Shown here piece after piece: positions 12,701-19,187 of a stretch of 33,550 nt of DNA (position 1 is the stretch's first letter; the number at the start of each line of letters is the position of its first letter). This DNA is from Isotricha intestinalis (Eukaryota; Ciliophora; Litostomatea; Vestibuliferida; Isotrichidae). The position numbers and the translations under genes are program-made. The stretch lies in the NCBI GenBank assembly GCA_023807065.1, contig JAJJLU010003751.1:1-33550 (forward strand), read 5' to 3'. Below the pieces are notes generated by a model, which had not been told where the DNA came from, did not search any database, and saw only the letters and a program-made list of their open reading frames with translations.

Positions 12701-15700
12701 TATTAGTAATAGTTATTTATTTAGATTTTTAATGATTCCTGGAAGAGTAAAAGTTGATATAACATTATATAAAATAACAAATGAGAAAAAAAATATTGTT
12801 GCAAAATCTCATAGTTCTAATAATGAATTAATTTTACTTGCTGAAATTCCAAGAGGAAGTTATATCATTCAATTTAAATTTTATCCTACTTCATTTGGTT
12901 TTACAAAATGTGAAAGTGTTAAAATTGAATTTGCAATGATGGCTTTTGATAAAATTCAAAGTAATATTAAATATATGTTAGATAAATATAATAATAAATT
13001 TGATAAAGATGGTTATCCTTTAAAAACAAAAAAATTTAATTTTATGAGTCATTTAATTAAAACAATAGGAGATTTTTATAATAAACCATTAGAAGATATT
13101 ACTTATATTATTAAAACTGAACTTCCAATAAATATAGAAGAGAAAAAAAATTTAGAGCCAGTTAATCAATTATTAACCTTTAAAAATTTAACATTTATAA
13201 TTGAAGAAAAAGATAATAAGAAATTAAAAATAATAGGTTATATTCAAAGTGATTTCCTTTTTATTGATGCTTCTATATATTTAATTTACTATAAAACAGG
13301 AGATTCAAAAGGTGAAATTATTTATAGTCCAACTCATAAAAAAAATTTCAATACTATAATCACACATCGACTTCCTTATGGAAGATATACTTTATCTATT
13401 AATTATTATAGAAAGATACATTTTATAAGTTCTACAAGTGATGAAAAAATAACATCTAAATTCACAGAAATACATTTTGATATTCAATTTATAAATGTTT
13501 CAAATGATTTATTAAATTTATTCACTAGTGAAGGATATATTAAATTAAATCCTTATTCTTCTAATGCTAAATTATCTAACAATTATATATGTCGAAAATT
13601 TGGTGTTAGTATTCCAAAAACTTTGGATTCTTTAAGATATATTTTATTTAATTCTGAAATAAATATTATTGATGATTATATTATTCCTAATGCAGGGGAA
13701 GGAGAAGATAGAATAAAATTTAAATTATTAAGATTTAATAGGGCAATTTTTAGAATTTACATTGAAAGTTCTTTTGTTAAGATTAAGGTTTCATTATATA
13801 AACAAAAAATAAATACCAAAGAAAACTATAAATTAGTAACTTATTCCACTAATTATCAAAATAGTTTTGCGAATTTAATGGAAATTATTGAAGATAAATA
13901 TAATTATATGATAATAATTAAATATGAAGGTTATATTGATTTAAGAAGTTCAATATCACAAGAATTTTCAAAAAACAAATGTAAAACTTTTAAAATGGAA
14001 ATTGCAATTGAAAAATCTTATAATTTCCAATGTCCAAAGAATAATCAAAATTATATTAATTTAAATGATTTAAAACCATTACCTCAAATTCTTCCTGTTA
14101 AATATCAAAATAAAAATCAATTTTTCAAATATGATAGTTCATTAGATAAAAAAATGGTATTTTTAATAAATAAAAATAATGATACTTGTTTAAAATTTCA
14201 AGAATTTTTAGTTTCTAAACCTATAGATTTTAAATTTGAAATAATAAATGATTTAATAATTCCACCATTAAATATATTATTAAAAGATTCAAACACTGAT
14301 TCTTTAATTTCACATAGTGATTTATATGATAAAAGAAGTCTTTTATTAGTAAAAAATTTACCTAAAGGTTCTTATTATATTGAATTATTTGTTCCAAAGC
14401 AAAAATTATCTTTTAAAGAAAATGCTTTTTGTTCTTTATATGATATAAAAATAGAAGCAAAAAAATCTACTAATCATTATAGATTAAAAGATTTAATTAA
14501 TAAAATAGAAATGATGAATGATAATTTAGATATTCCAGTAAGATTACCTTATACATTAAATGAACCAAAATATATGATTGCTTATGGTGAAAATGCATAT
14601 ATTAATTATATTAATAATTATTATATGAGATATAATAATACTTATAAAAATAATCCTAAAAGTATATTTTTAATTAATACTATTCCTTTCTCTTTAGAGT
14701 ATGATTCTGTTTGTGATTTTAATATTGATTTAGAAAATAATGATATTGATAATGTTCAAATTGCAATAGATAAATTTACTAATTATTCAAATTCACAAAA
14801 TAAATTATTGAAACAAGGAAATTATACTTTAGTGGTTAAATTAAATAGAACTGTAGAAAAAGGAGTTTTAAAACCATATAATGATAATGAATTACTTTCA
14901 AAAATAATTAGATTATATATTGGAATATCCCCTCTTTATAGAATAAATCAAGTATATAAATATAATGATATAATATCATCTTACCATCAATGTGAATCTA
15001 ATCATCTTCCTTTAATAATTAAAATTGATGATAATTCAAATGAATTTCGATTTATTGAATCTAAATTTACTGTTAGAAGAAGTGATATTAAATCAAAAAT
15101 AATTTCAAATTCTACTTTAATATTAAAAAATTCAAATAGAAATAGAGTAATTTGTGAAATTGGAAGTGATTATGTATTTAATAAATTTATGTTAAATATC
15201 ATTACAGAGAATAATAATATTTATTATATGAAAATTAATAATAATATTGGATTTTTAGATTTAATGTTACCAAGAGGAAATTATACTTTGCAATTTGTTT
15301 TAGAAGAAGATATCATTGTAGATATTAATCAATTATCTTGTTTAATGTTAGATATTAATATTCATATAATGGAAATTGATAAAAAGGTAATTTCAAAAGG
15401 AGAAATTTTAGGAGAAGAGAAAAACCAAAATTATTTTTATAATACTAAAAAATGTGATGGTAATATTATTCCAATAAGTTTATTATCAAATAAGAATATT
15501 TATAATGGTCATTATTTACTTCATTTACCAAATGCTTTATATTTTAAAAATACTCAAAAATCAAAATACAAAAAAAATATTAATGAAATTGATATTAACA
15601 TTAATTACAATAGCATAATTTTAATTTCAACTTATGTGACTCAACCAAATGAATTTTCGATTTATCCTCGAATAAGATATAATGTAATTCAGAATAATAA

Positions 15701-17630
15701 AAAAAAATTAAACTATAAAATTCCAAAATTAAGTTTATTAAGTCAGGAATTAAATGATAGAAAAACATATTTTCATTTAGAAAAAAAAATACAAAATTAT
15801 ACTTTAGAATTATCAACTGTCAAAGATACAATTAGTGAAAGAATTTGTCCTAAATATGATTTAGATATTTTAATTGATGATATTGATAAATTATATAATA
15901 AATTTAAATGTCAAATTAAAAATAATAAAATTGTAACATTGAGAAAACCAAATCAAAATATAGGAATAATAAGTGATAAATCATTTATAGAAAAATTAAA
16001 TTATTCAATGTTTACAGAAAAAGAATATTCTTCAAAATCAAATTTAAAAGGAGTTTTAACATATAAAATAGATTTTACTTTATCACCAGGAGAATATTTT
16101 AATAATAATATAACAACATATCATATAATGATAGATTTAGGTTTTGAAAGTATAATAAGTAACTTTAAAATATTATTATTAAAAGGAAATAAAATAATTA
16201 GTAGATCATCTCCTTATTTTAATTATAAGAAAAAATCATTTAAAAATCATATTTTATTAGAAACTATAATTTCTAACTCAGATTCTCCAGAAAATAAAGA
16301 AATATTTGATGATTATTCAATTTATATTATTGAAAATGCTTGGCATAATATAACAAATATATTAAAAGCATCAACAAGTGAAAAAGATATAAATAATATT
16401 CCACTTTGTGTTCCATTTACTTATACATTTTTAATAAATGTTAAAAATTATAAAATTGATAATCCTGAAATTATTTCTATTTATCCTCCTGGAAATGAAA
16501 TATATAAAATTAATGGTCAAGATTTAAATATTAAAATTACTTTAAACAAATCTCCATATACAAAAAAAAAAGAACCAATTACTATGATGTTTAATAGAGA
16601 TGAAATGAAATATGCTTTTTTTATTAGAAAAACGGTGAATGAAACCAAAAATTTAACTTTTATTTTTTCTTGGGAAGAAGATAGAATAAATAAAAATCCT
16701 AAAATTAATCCTTATAAAGTTATTTCTGCCAATGACATAAATAATAAAGAATGGTATATAATATTTAAAAATGAAATATTTGAAGATAATTCAGAATACG
16801 AGTTTAAATTTGAAGAATTTAGTATTTATGACAGTTCACATTATTTTTTTTCTGGAAACACAGGAATTTTCAGTGAAAAAATTTATATTAAAACATCAAA
16901 AAATACTCAAATTTTAGATGATAATCCAATAGAAGATGAAAGTGATTTATCAATTAATAATATTGTTTCAAAATTAATAAGTGAAGAAAATGAAAAAGAA
17001 ATAATAATAAATGAAGAATTAGATAATAAAAATATTATTGAATCTTATCAAAATTGCAATGGTCATGGAAAATATTTTTATGATCAAATGATTAAGAAAT
17101 ATATTTGTTCTTGTTTTGATGGTTTTAGTGGAAAATATTGTGATTATTGTGAGGGTAAAATTGAAGATAATAAATGTATTGAAGATGATAATGTAAATGA
17201 TAATTTAATTGATACTAATATTAATGATAATATTCATGAGAGAAATGATAATGAAAAATATTTAGATTGTGAAAAATGTTTTAATGGAATTTGTGACAGT
17301 AAAATTGGAAAATGTATTTGCGATTATGGATGGAAAGGGAAATATTGTGATGAATTAGTTAATAAAATAAATGATAATAAAAGTTTGATTGAAAAAAAAA
17401 GATGGAACATTTCATTTATTAATTATTTTTCAAATTACTTTAGAGAAATTATAGGTTTTATTTTTATTCTTTTTATTCTTTATGTTTTTAGAAATGTTAT
17501 CAAAGGGAAAAATAATCAACAAATAGAATATAATGTTTTAGGACAAAGTGATGATGATACTATTAATTCTAATTCTATTAATGATGATGGGAATGATAAT
17601 AATAAATTAGAATTAATGCCAACTGATTAA
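3744..17630 (+). CDS. giant modular surface protein with EGF-like clusters and one membrane helix
   Basis: A single uninterrupted frame encodes 4628 residues. A hydrophobic stretch at about 13-30 (YILMIQILIFMISILKTS) suggests a signal peptide or anchor. Most of the protein is beta-rich, repeating a turn-strand motif of the form PGDYKLLI, KGNYQLIL, PGKYSIEV, RGSYIIQF, at spacings of about 140-400 residues; this resembles the end of bacterial PPC-type beta-sandwiches. Three Cys-rich clusters with EGF-like spacing lie at about 1835-1955, 2438-2546 and 4432-4537. A membrane helix at about 4566-4586 (IIGFIFILFILYVF) is followed by a roughly 40-residue Asp/Asn-rich cytoplasmic tail. I infer a type I surface or cell-coat protein. 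I do not recognise a named family; a cilium-surface or adhesion role is conjecture. The first ATG is used, with another three codons later. Confidence 0.85.
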   Translation: MVFMNFNTKKNEKYILMIQILIFMISILKTSELTCDKVAILPKNFDNLFPNYQYLPKVHLFNYFFLTESNTNTIENNLKLKIQISNPSVFKIQVTTFHARMKVSFNDISFNVNSNIPSDYSLFDLDNLINGEITIKFTDIIFEQDSMSLEMKKTMSSDSFCNEPYMLLEIAFENKDHYKKRLHNIHQENKILSDLTNEYYKVFEELKNAEIKRKGKDLLVQKSKRPITPFKLNVLFPNSELFDLYNISVYNSFDLNVPIEDNIDITNNTNSTNDISVLTKYFLKFQMFSEFLIGGSFKFLIIKKSEIENLKNLNCLNNGKCLISERKSKNLIILETILTPGDYKLLIIDINPNSRIQNEIINFVPVSIGIKVKFMKKTQNRFNCNGKRLPITFDALFNKNKNYFEYKGDIIFNLKVLYDEFYISIPNEDNYILRLNTYYSDGNNINIRIYELLNNDINNRTLYVQGSFWGGQSSILTSLLKGKKYAINFDYTSSFFSQNERKTCELFYLKLAFGAINYLKNLNNIPFFKEESCNDYYKKPIKESIKEFMDLFSKEHSNTFNYKDSEFELVSKNLISYNNIDKSLYKESILDFNIIYSEKFSIDLDINFYLETISDYISGLIIPVIIPVYSDKEFNLSNEYFRKFLLHKNSINMRLTKGNYQLILVHGLSQFTYSNSENNFISTSVFYQDLIPKCVPFKLRIISILLDSNNRRKWECNFINYHHIPKEIELNEKQDKYYYFNHHVLIPLERSKFEIKTPASSKFILNVRVQFEDYSDIYSMSLTLKKNGLTLIRGKKEIFEEGEKSTTYYLNYLLDSNIKYELHFSNKYSDYGKFFDKCRLITLEITLNNINYIKTNSCINLVPQRENILYYRLIDEDNSLKQYKEDTIINFFNDDYNSMNSKGEIKLNKYDMNSTLTSLNSLFQFNFDSNSKNMYFSYDFEINSDLARITLLLETPFGLPVNLFAKIYLIEQRENYGFFPLSIFNNLNNPNQNNSKAIYEILATQDLEDENILSIRGLLLQYGKYKVKFGINPGFIDKKILDILNNNLCVSFTGKIIIENKSYLSNIKGSFSQNENCPYIEMPKSLSYPGFISKDTLFSMNNMQRFKIKGEKIFRSFEIEEKSFFKFYIPDEDGIGYYNKINLIKEDNNQIEIIDSKSGKHKNYFVNVLEPGKYSIEVYFNLNEFKSYKNENAEYEHLCYYFDVYISVIPINEIYNINELKNEEKCEEKGMESLSDIEKDVSDNYNRIIFLNSLSSNKIGNNKDSHLIKVFKINKNTIGNTKFEFEMIYNSYIDPLYTFIPYKIVNGKRIMVSSQITKSENFIWINLDILKNTDYEIDFISRAYPNFPICSSATITYSYYNTLAEKQETRKINCENSDKLPNHLFITKNIEENDILKKYCKFQDKITGEMYLYGNFLLPKITQSLRTEFIIMQDSIIFIQVNPNYKINSNNIFIEIYYKELTYFKFSQSYYNGLIIAEISNKNTIDYFSFEDEKKKTISTLNYYLDIMFDKSLTKCESFNLFFSIIPKKTYKEMYMNCKEKDEDLFYKSPIPNYIEVTKTKSYQFSSYVKENKGFYLNSQTSNLIKMINFNLKQTSNVDITLKYIHSDNLMDISLNDNLNLYILGIETIDNTHQNGIWINKNINTNLKPGDYSIKLIFHKIFTYYLEKIFTKEEMENICNGFDLDITFTILNLQNSKVADNDNDNKDSELQKLGLEDLNSNSIISLNPSNMMNLRLGNNLNIKLQFSFDYIQYSSQIEKMEKMIYLKEYDSSFSNSYGDLIYPSYINNFHSNSLSYTFELNNNFSPGKCYKLYYDQSKTSNEINDLIINQENHIYCIMSCTCNPNSKFICSLNSKCKCKFPYKGILCEECEEGYTRTNDNFCIPNSLNNVKCNDIETCSGNGHCKIEGSAFDPYDINIINPCICDSGFKTKSGFPTINFCNACINKQKFYPYCYDNSDMSLNNFDNENNKEIVNTIKFGWYTSCYEFTRAPVLNDKLYKIQKIDGSLIYNQILKIEKNIEFTELIISENSIIRVMFISQKENKGKVELYYNKNDKSSIIQTEGKEKIESFIMRLKMREQPYILKIIHLNLGYSCNRYQLKVEIEPLVNIKSNLQCENNVPLFNSQINLFNNEINLKGDDNFKNINEKKFIIRGNEILTKENLDKKIFFNPKKKDNSKYNNVGKISTGKINEPFEFNIKLNVENEITFTAYSNYQFLSNDITFKILNISDNNNIISKGNWIINEIPNEEKDIYLQSGISIILSPGKYYLTITQNILSNQLLQLLYTTNNTNIISDICFSFSLNFQSIPVKRNIEGYETSDENKIIMIEPPMKSSQKINEKLILTVYFQKEINKVLITNDQLNKETLPINHTFYLENTIDSNKKIYSSKVSLIKDKFQVTFNENLLDFNLCYSLKFNLKRFQTLNDKDIPLISDEPNIHRYCTKTCECNKNMNTEYSCDPYDNKKCICKKPYSGNNCYDCINGYFMVKGKCISGENCNKNYCNNNGKCYSDSYNNNYDNIKCLCSDEFTGDKCNQCKKKNLKYPNCKDLSSLIRRKNIININKENQINRIDNNCEFQFIPKTFDKMGYLQLDGNMHISGKYSIKNLQGKNHITSFTLKSISHIKIYIEQSKENFNVVIYLLDQDKNILKNSKILKGPNGYDTASLLDIIADQGEYYLVFVIKDLIIGGNIKSEDLFNDFTGDDSCKNVYLEIQINEIQREIDNTNSLLNKYNSFCVNSEEINNKPLYPKDLNYYDEKSSFFIEINKGFNGNYVHIRKEEKEINYFYYDYLYIPDIINGEFTIELNINSKFLHSQIGVILEVVEINEDIQEKFDEMKENKVLISKKIKELFSYYQFNKPVCSIYCFSGSKKFNSYTLNRILPSDTLYRIWFYDVNPLPDILENAKYLNYKKNTCLIYQVTMRLSNNNINSSDLTLSPSNSLCSSNELPYNLNNKDYLGDINYVKNYGFHILDSFRVDRIKNNIHFTKFNISNSYLFRFLMIPGRVKVDITLYKITNEKKNIVAKSHSSNNELILLAEIPRGSYIIQFKFYPTSFGFTKCESVKIEFAMMAFDKIQSNIKYMLDKYNNKFDKDGYPLKTKKFNFMSHLIKTIGDFYNKPLEDITYIIKTELPINIEEKKNLEPVNQLLTFKNLTFIIEEKDNKKLKIIGYIQSDFLFIDASIYLIYYKTGDSKGEIIYSPTHKKNFNTIITHRLPYGRYTLSINYYRKIHFISSTSDEKITSKFTEIHFDIQFINVSNDLLNLFTSEGYIKLNPYSSNAKLSNNYICRKFGVSIPKTLDSLRYILFNSEINIIDDYIIPNAGEGEDRIKFKLLRFNRAIFRIYIESSFVKIKVSLYKQKINTKENYKLVTYSTNYQNSFANLMEIIEDKYNYMIIIKYEGYIDLRSSISQEFSKNKCKTFKMEIAIEKSYNFQCPKNNQNYINLNDLKPLPQILPVKYQNKNQFFKYDSSLDKKMVFLINKNNDTCLKFQEFLVSKPIDFKFEIINDLIIPPLNILLKDSNTDSLISHSDLYDKRSLLLVKNLPKGSYYIELFVPKQKLSFKENAFCSLYDIKIEAKKSTNHYRLKDLINKIEMMNDNLDIPVRLPYTLNEPKYMIAYGENAYINYINNYYMRYNNTYKNNPKSIFLINTIPFSLEYDSVCDFNIDLENNDIDNVQIAIDKFTNYSNSQNKLLKQGNYTLVVKLNRTVEKGVLKPYNDNELLSKIIRLYIGISPLYRINQVYKYNDIISSYHQCESNHLPLIIKIDDNSNEFRFIESKFTVRRSDIKSKIISNSTLILKNSNRNRVICEIGSDYVFNKFMLNIITENNNIYYMKINNNIGFLDLMLPRGNYTLQFVLEEDIIVDINQLSCLMLDINIHIMEIDKKVISKGEILGEEKNQNYFYNTKKCDGNIIPISLLSNKNIYNGHYLLHLPNALYFKNTQKSKYKKNINEIDININYNSIILISTYVTQPNEFSIYPRIRYNVIQNNKKKLNYKIPKLSLLSQELNDRKTYFHLEKKIQNYTLELSTVKDTISERICPKYDLDILIDDIDKLYNKFKCQIKNNKIVTLRKPNQNIGIISDKSFIEKLNYSMFTEKEYSSKSNLKGVLTYKIDFTLSPGEYFNNNITTYHIMIDLGFESIISNFKILLLKGNKIISRSSPYFNYKKKSFKNHILLETIISNSDSPENKEIFDDYSIYIIENAWHNITNILKASTSEKDINNIPLCVPFTYTFLINVKNYKIDNPEIISIYPPGNEIYKINGQDLNIKITLNKSPYTKKKEPITMMFNRDEMKYAFFIRKTVNETKNLTFIFSWEEDRINKNPKINPYKVISANDINNKEWYIIFKNEIFEDNSEYEFKFEEFSIYDSSHYFFSGNTGIFSEKIYIKTSKNTQILDDNPIEDESDLSINNIVSKLISEENEKEIIINEELDNKNIIESYQNCNGHGKYFYDQMIKKYICSCFDGFSGKYCDYCEGKIEDNKCIEDDNVNDNLIDTNINDNIHERNDNEKYLDCEKCFNGICDSKIGKCICDYGWKGKYCDELVNKINDNKSLIEKKRWNISFINYFSNYFREIIGFIFILFILYVFRNVIKGKNNQQIEYNVLGQSDDDTINSNSINDDGNDNNKLELMPTD
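9241..9606 (+). other. Cys-rich EGF-like cluster 1
   Basis: Within the giant gene, residues about 1835-1955 contain dense Cys with the spacing of EGF/laminin-type modules: CTCNP, CKCKFPYKGILCEECEEG, CSGNGHC and CICDSGF. It ends in YPYC, a pattern echoed by YPNC at the end of cluster 2. The same order (Cys-rich module, GNGHC-type module, YPxC end) suggests internal duplication. Confidence 0.75.
11058..11385 (+). other. Cys-rich EGF-like cluster 2
   Basis: Within the giant gene, residues about 2438-2546 repeat the layout of cluster 1: CTKTCECNKN, CICKKPYSGNNCYDCINGY, CNNNGKC, CLCSDEFTGDKCNQC and a final YPNC. The parallel with cluster 1 supports duplication of a block of beta modules plus a Cys-rich cluster. 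Confidence 0.75.
17050..17355 (+). other. Cys-rich EGF-like cluster 3, juxtamembrane
   Basis: Residues about 4436-4537 of the giant protein contain CNGHGKYF, CSCFDGFSGKYCDYC and, after an Asp/Asn-rich linker, CEKCFNGICDSKIGKC and CICDYGWKGKYC. The C-x-C-x5-G-x2-C pattern is that of EGF repeats. It sits directly before the transmembrane segment, as in many type I receptors. Confidence 0.8.
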
Positions 17631-17779
17631 AGAATATTTAATTTATATTAAATTTTTAAATTATATATTTATAATAATAAATTTAAAAAGAATTTCTATA
17701 TTTATTATAAATTACTTATTTTTTTATACAATATTTTATATTATTTTATTTTAAAAAAATTACCAAAAAATATATTATT

Positions 17780-19132
17780 TTAACAAGGTATTTTATACAA
17801 TTTATTTTTTAATAATTCATTTTCTTTTATTAAACTTCGTTTTTCTCTATCTAATTTTTCATTGTCAAACATTTGATTACTAAAATCCTTCCTAATTTTT
17901 TCACTTTGATTAAATAAATAATTATAATCTTGTTCTTTTTTATTATATAATTCTTTTAAATTAATGATTTCCTTTTTTAAATTTTCATTATTTTTTTCCA
18001 AATAAATATAATCATTTTTTAAATTATCCTTTTCTTTTTTAATTCTTTCTAAATTTTTTTTATTTAAATTATTTGATTCACTTTCAACTAATAATTTATT
18101 ATTAATAATCTCTATATTTTGTTTTAATTGACAATTATTATTATTTAAAGAATCAATTTTTTTATTTAATTCATATATAATATTTTGTAAATTCTTATTA
18201 TTTAATTGAGAATTATTTAATTCTTTATTATTTTTTTCTATTTGATCAATTAAATTTTGAATTTCATATTTATTATTGTAATTTAAATCTTCTTTTTCTT
18301 TTTTATGTTCAATTTTTATTTTCTCTAATTCATCATTATGAGTCTTTATTAAATCAGTAATTTTTTTTTGATTTTCTTTTTTGATTTCTTCGTTTTCATT
18401 TTTTAAATTTACAATATCATTTTTTAATTTATTTATTTCTGAATTTAAAATGTTATTTAAATTATTATTTTCTAATTCTATTATTTTTTTATTTAATTTT
18501 TCAATATCTTTTTTCAAATTGTTATTTTCATCAATTAAATTATTAATTTTTTCTTGTTTTTCATTAATAATCAATTTTTTTTTTTTATAAATTTCTTTTT
18601 CTTTAATTTTATGATTTTGAAAATCTTGATTTACTTTGTTTTGTAATTTTTTGATTTCATTTTGAAAAGCATTTTTTAATCTGTCTAAATTATTTTGAAG
18701 AGAATTAATTTTATATTTTAATTCTAATTTTTCTTTTTCACACAAACGTTTTAATTCAGTTACAAATTCTTTAGTATATAATTGGTTAATTTGATTATTT
18801 TGTGAATTGATCTCATCAGAAAAATTAATTGAATTATTAAAAAAATTATTAATGTCCTTTTCTTTAGAAATATAATTATTATTTTGAGAAAATTGAGAAG
18901 GAGAAGTTATTTTAATATCATTTTTATTAATTAAAGGAGAATATAAAATATGATTTTTTGAATTTTCTAAAATATTTTTCCTATTATGATTCAATTTCAT
19001 TGAATTTAAATGAATTGAATTATCACATTTTTGACAGAAAAAATGAAAAGGATTACATTCATAACAATAAAAAAGAGCATTTTCACTTTTACATTTTTCA
19101 CATAAATAATTAGAAAAATTATCAAAAGACAT
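17780..19132 (-). CDS. B-box zinc finger / long coiled-coil protein
   Basis: This 450-residue protein begins with a B-box-type zinc-binding module: Cys11-x2-Cys14, Cys23-x2-Cys26, Cys33-x2-Cys36, His41 and His49. From about residue 120 to the end it is continuous heptad-rich, Lys/Glu/Asn-rich coiled coil. The RING and C-terminal domains of TRIM proteins are absent, so it is B-box plus coiled coil only. Such proteins usually act as scaffolds; a cytoskeletal or centrosomal role is possible but unproven. It is divergent from the Asn-rich gene with 55 bp between start codons and convergent with the giant gene 149 bp away. The start ATG at 19132 lies eleven codons before the first zinc ligand and the stop is TAA. 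Confidence 0.8.
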   Translation of the reverse strand: MSFDNFSNYLCEKCKSENALFYCYECNPFHFFCQKCDNSIHLNSMKLNHNRKNILENSKNHILYSPLINKNDIKITSPSQFSQNNNYISKEKDINNFFNNSINFSDEINSQNNQINQLYTKEFVTELKRLCEKEKLELKYKINSLQNNLDRLKNAFQNEIKKLQNKVNQDFQNHKIKEKEIYKKKKLIINEKQEKINNLIDENNNLKKDIEKLNKKIIELENNNLNNILNSEINKLKNDIVNLKNENEEIKKENQKKITDLIKTHNDELEKIKIEHKKEKEDLNYNNKYEIQNLIDQIEKNNKELNNSQLNNKNLQNIIYELNKKIDSLNNNNCQLKQNIEIINNKLLVESESNNLNKKNLERIKKEKDNLKNDYIYLEKNNENLKKEIINLKELYNKKEQDYNYLFNQSEKIRKDFSNQMFDNEKLDREKRSLIKENELLKNKLYKIPC

Positions 19133-19187
19133 ATTATTTATTAAAAAAGTATATTAAACAATTAAAATAAATAAAAATTATTAACTA
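19133..19187. promoter_or_regulatory. 55-bp divergent promoter region
   Basis: Only 55 bp separate the start codons of the B-box gene (-) and the Asn-rich coiled-coil gene (+). Both 5' leaders and promoters must fit here or overlap the genes. The sequence is almost wholly A/T, and no recognisable element stands out. Confidence 0.4.

Noticed and set aside
15601..15816. Minus-strand open frame inside the giant surface-protein gene
   Set aside because: It is a chance antisense frame in AT-rich coding DNA, without its own domain; the same holds for other antisense frames in the large genes.
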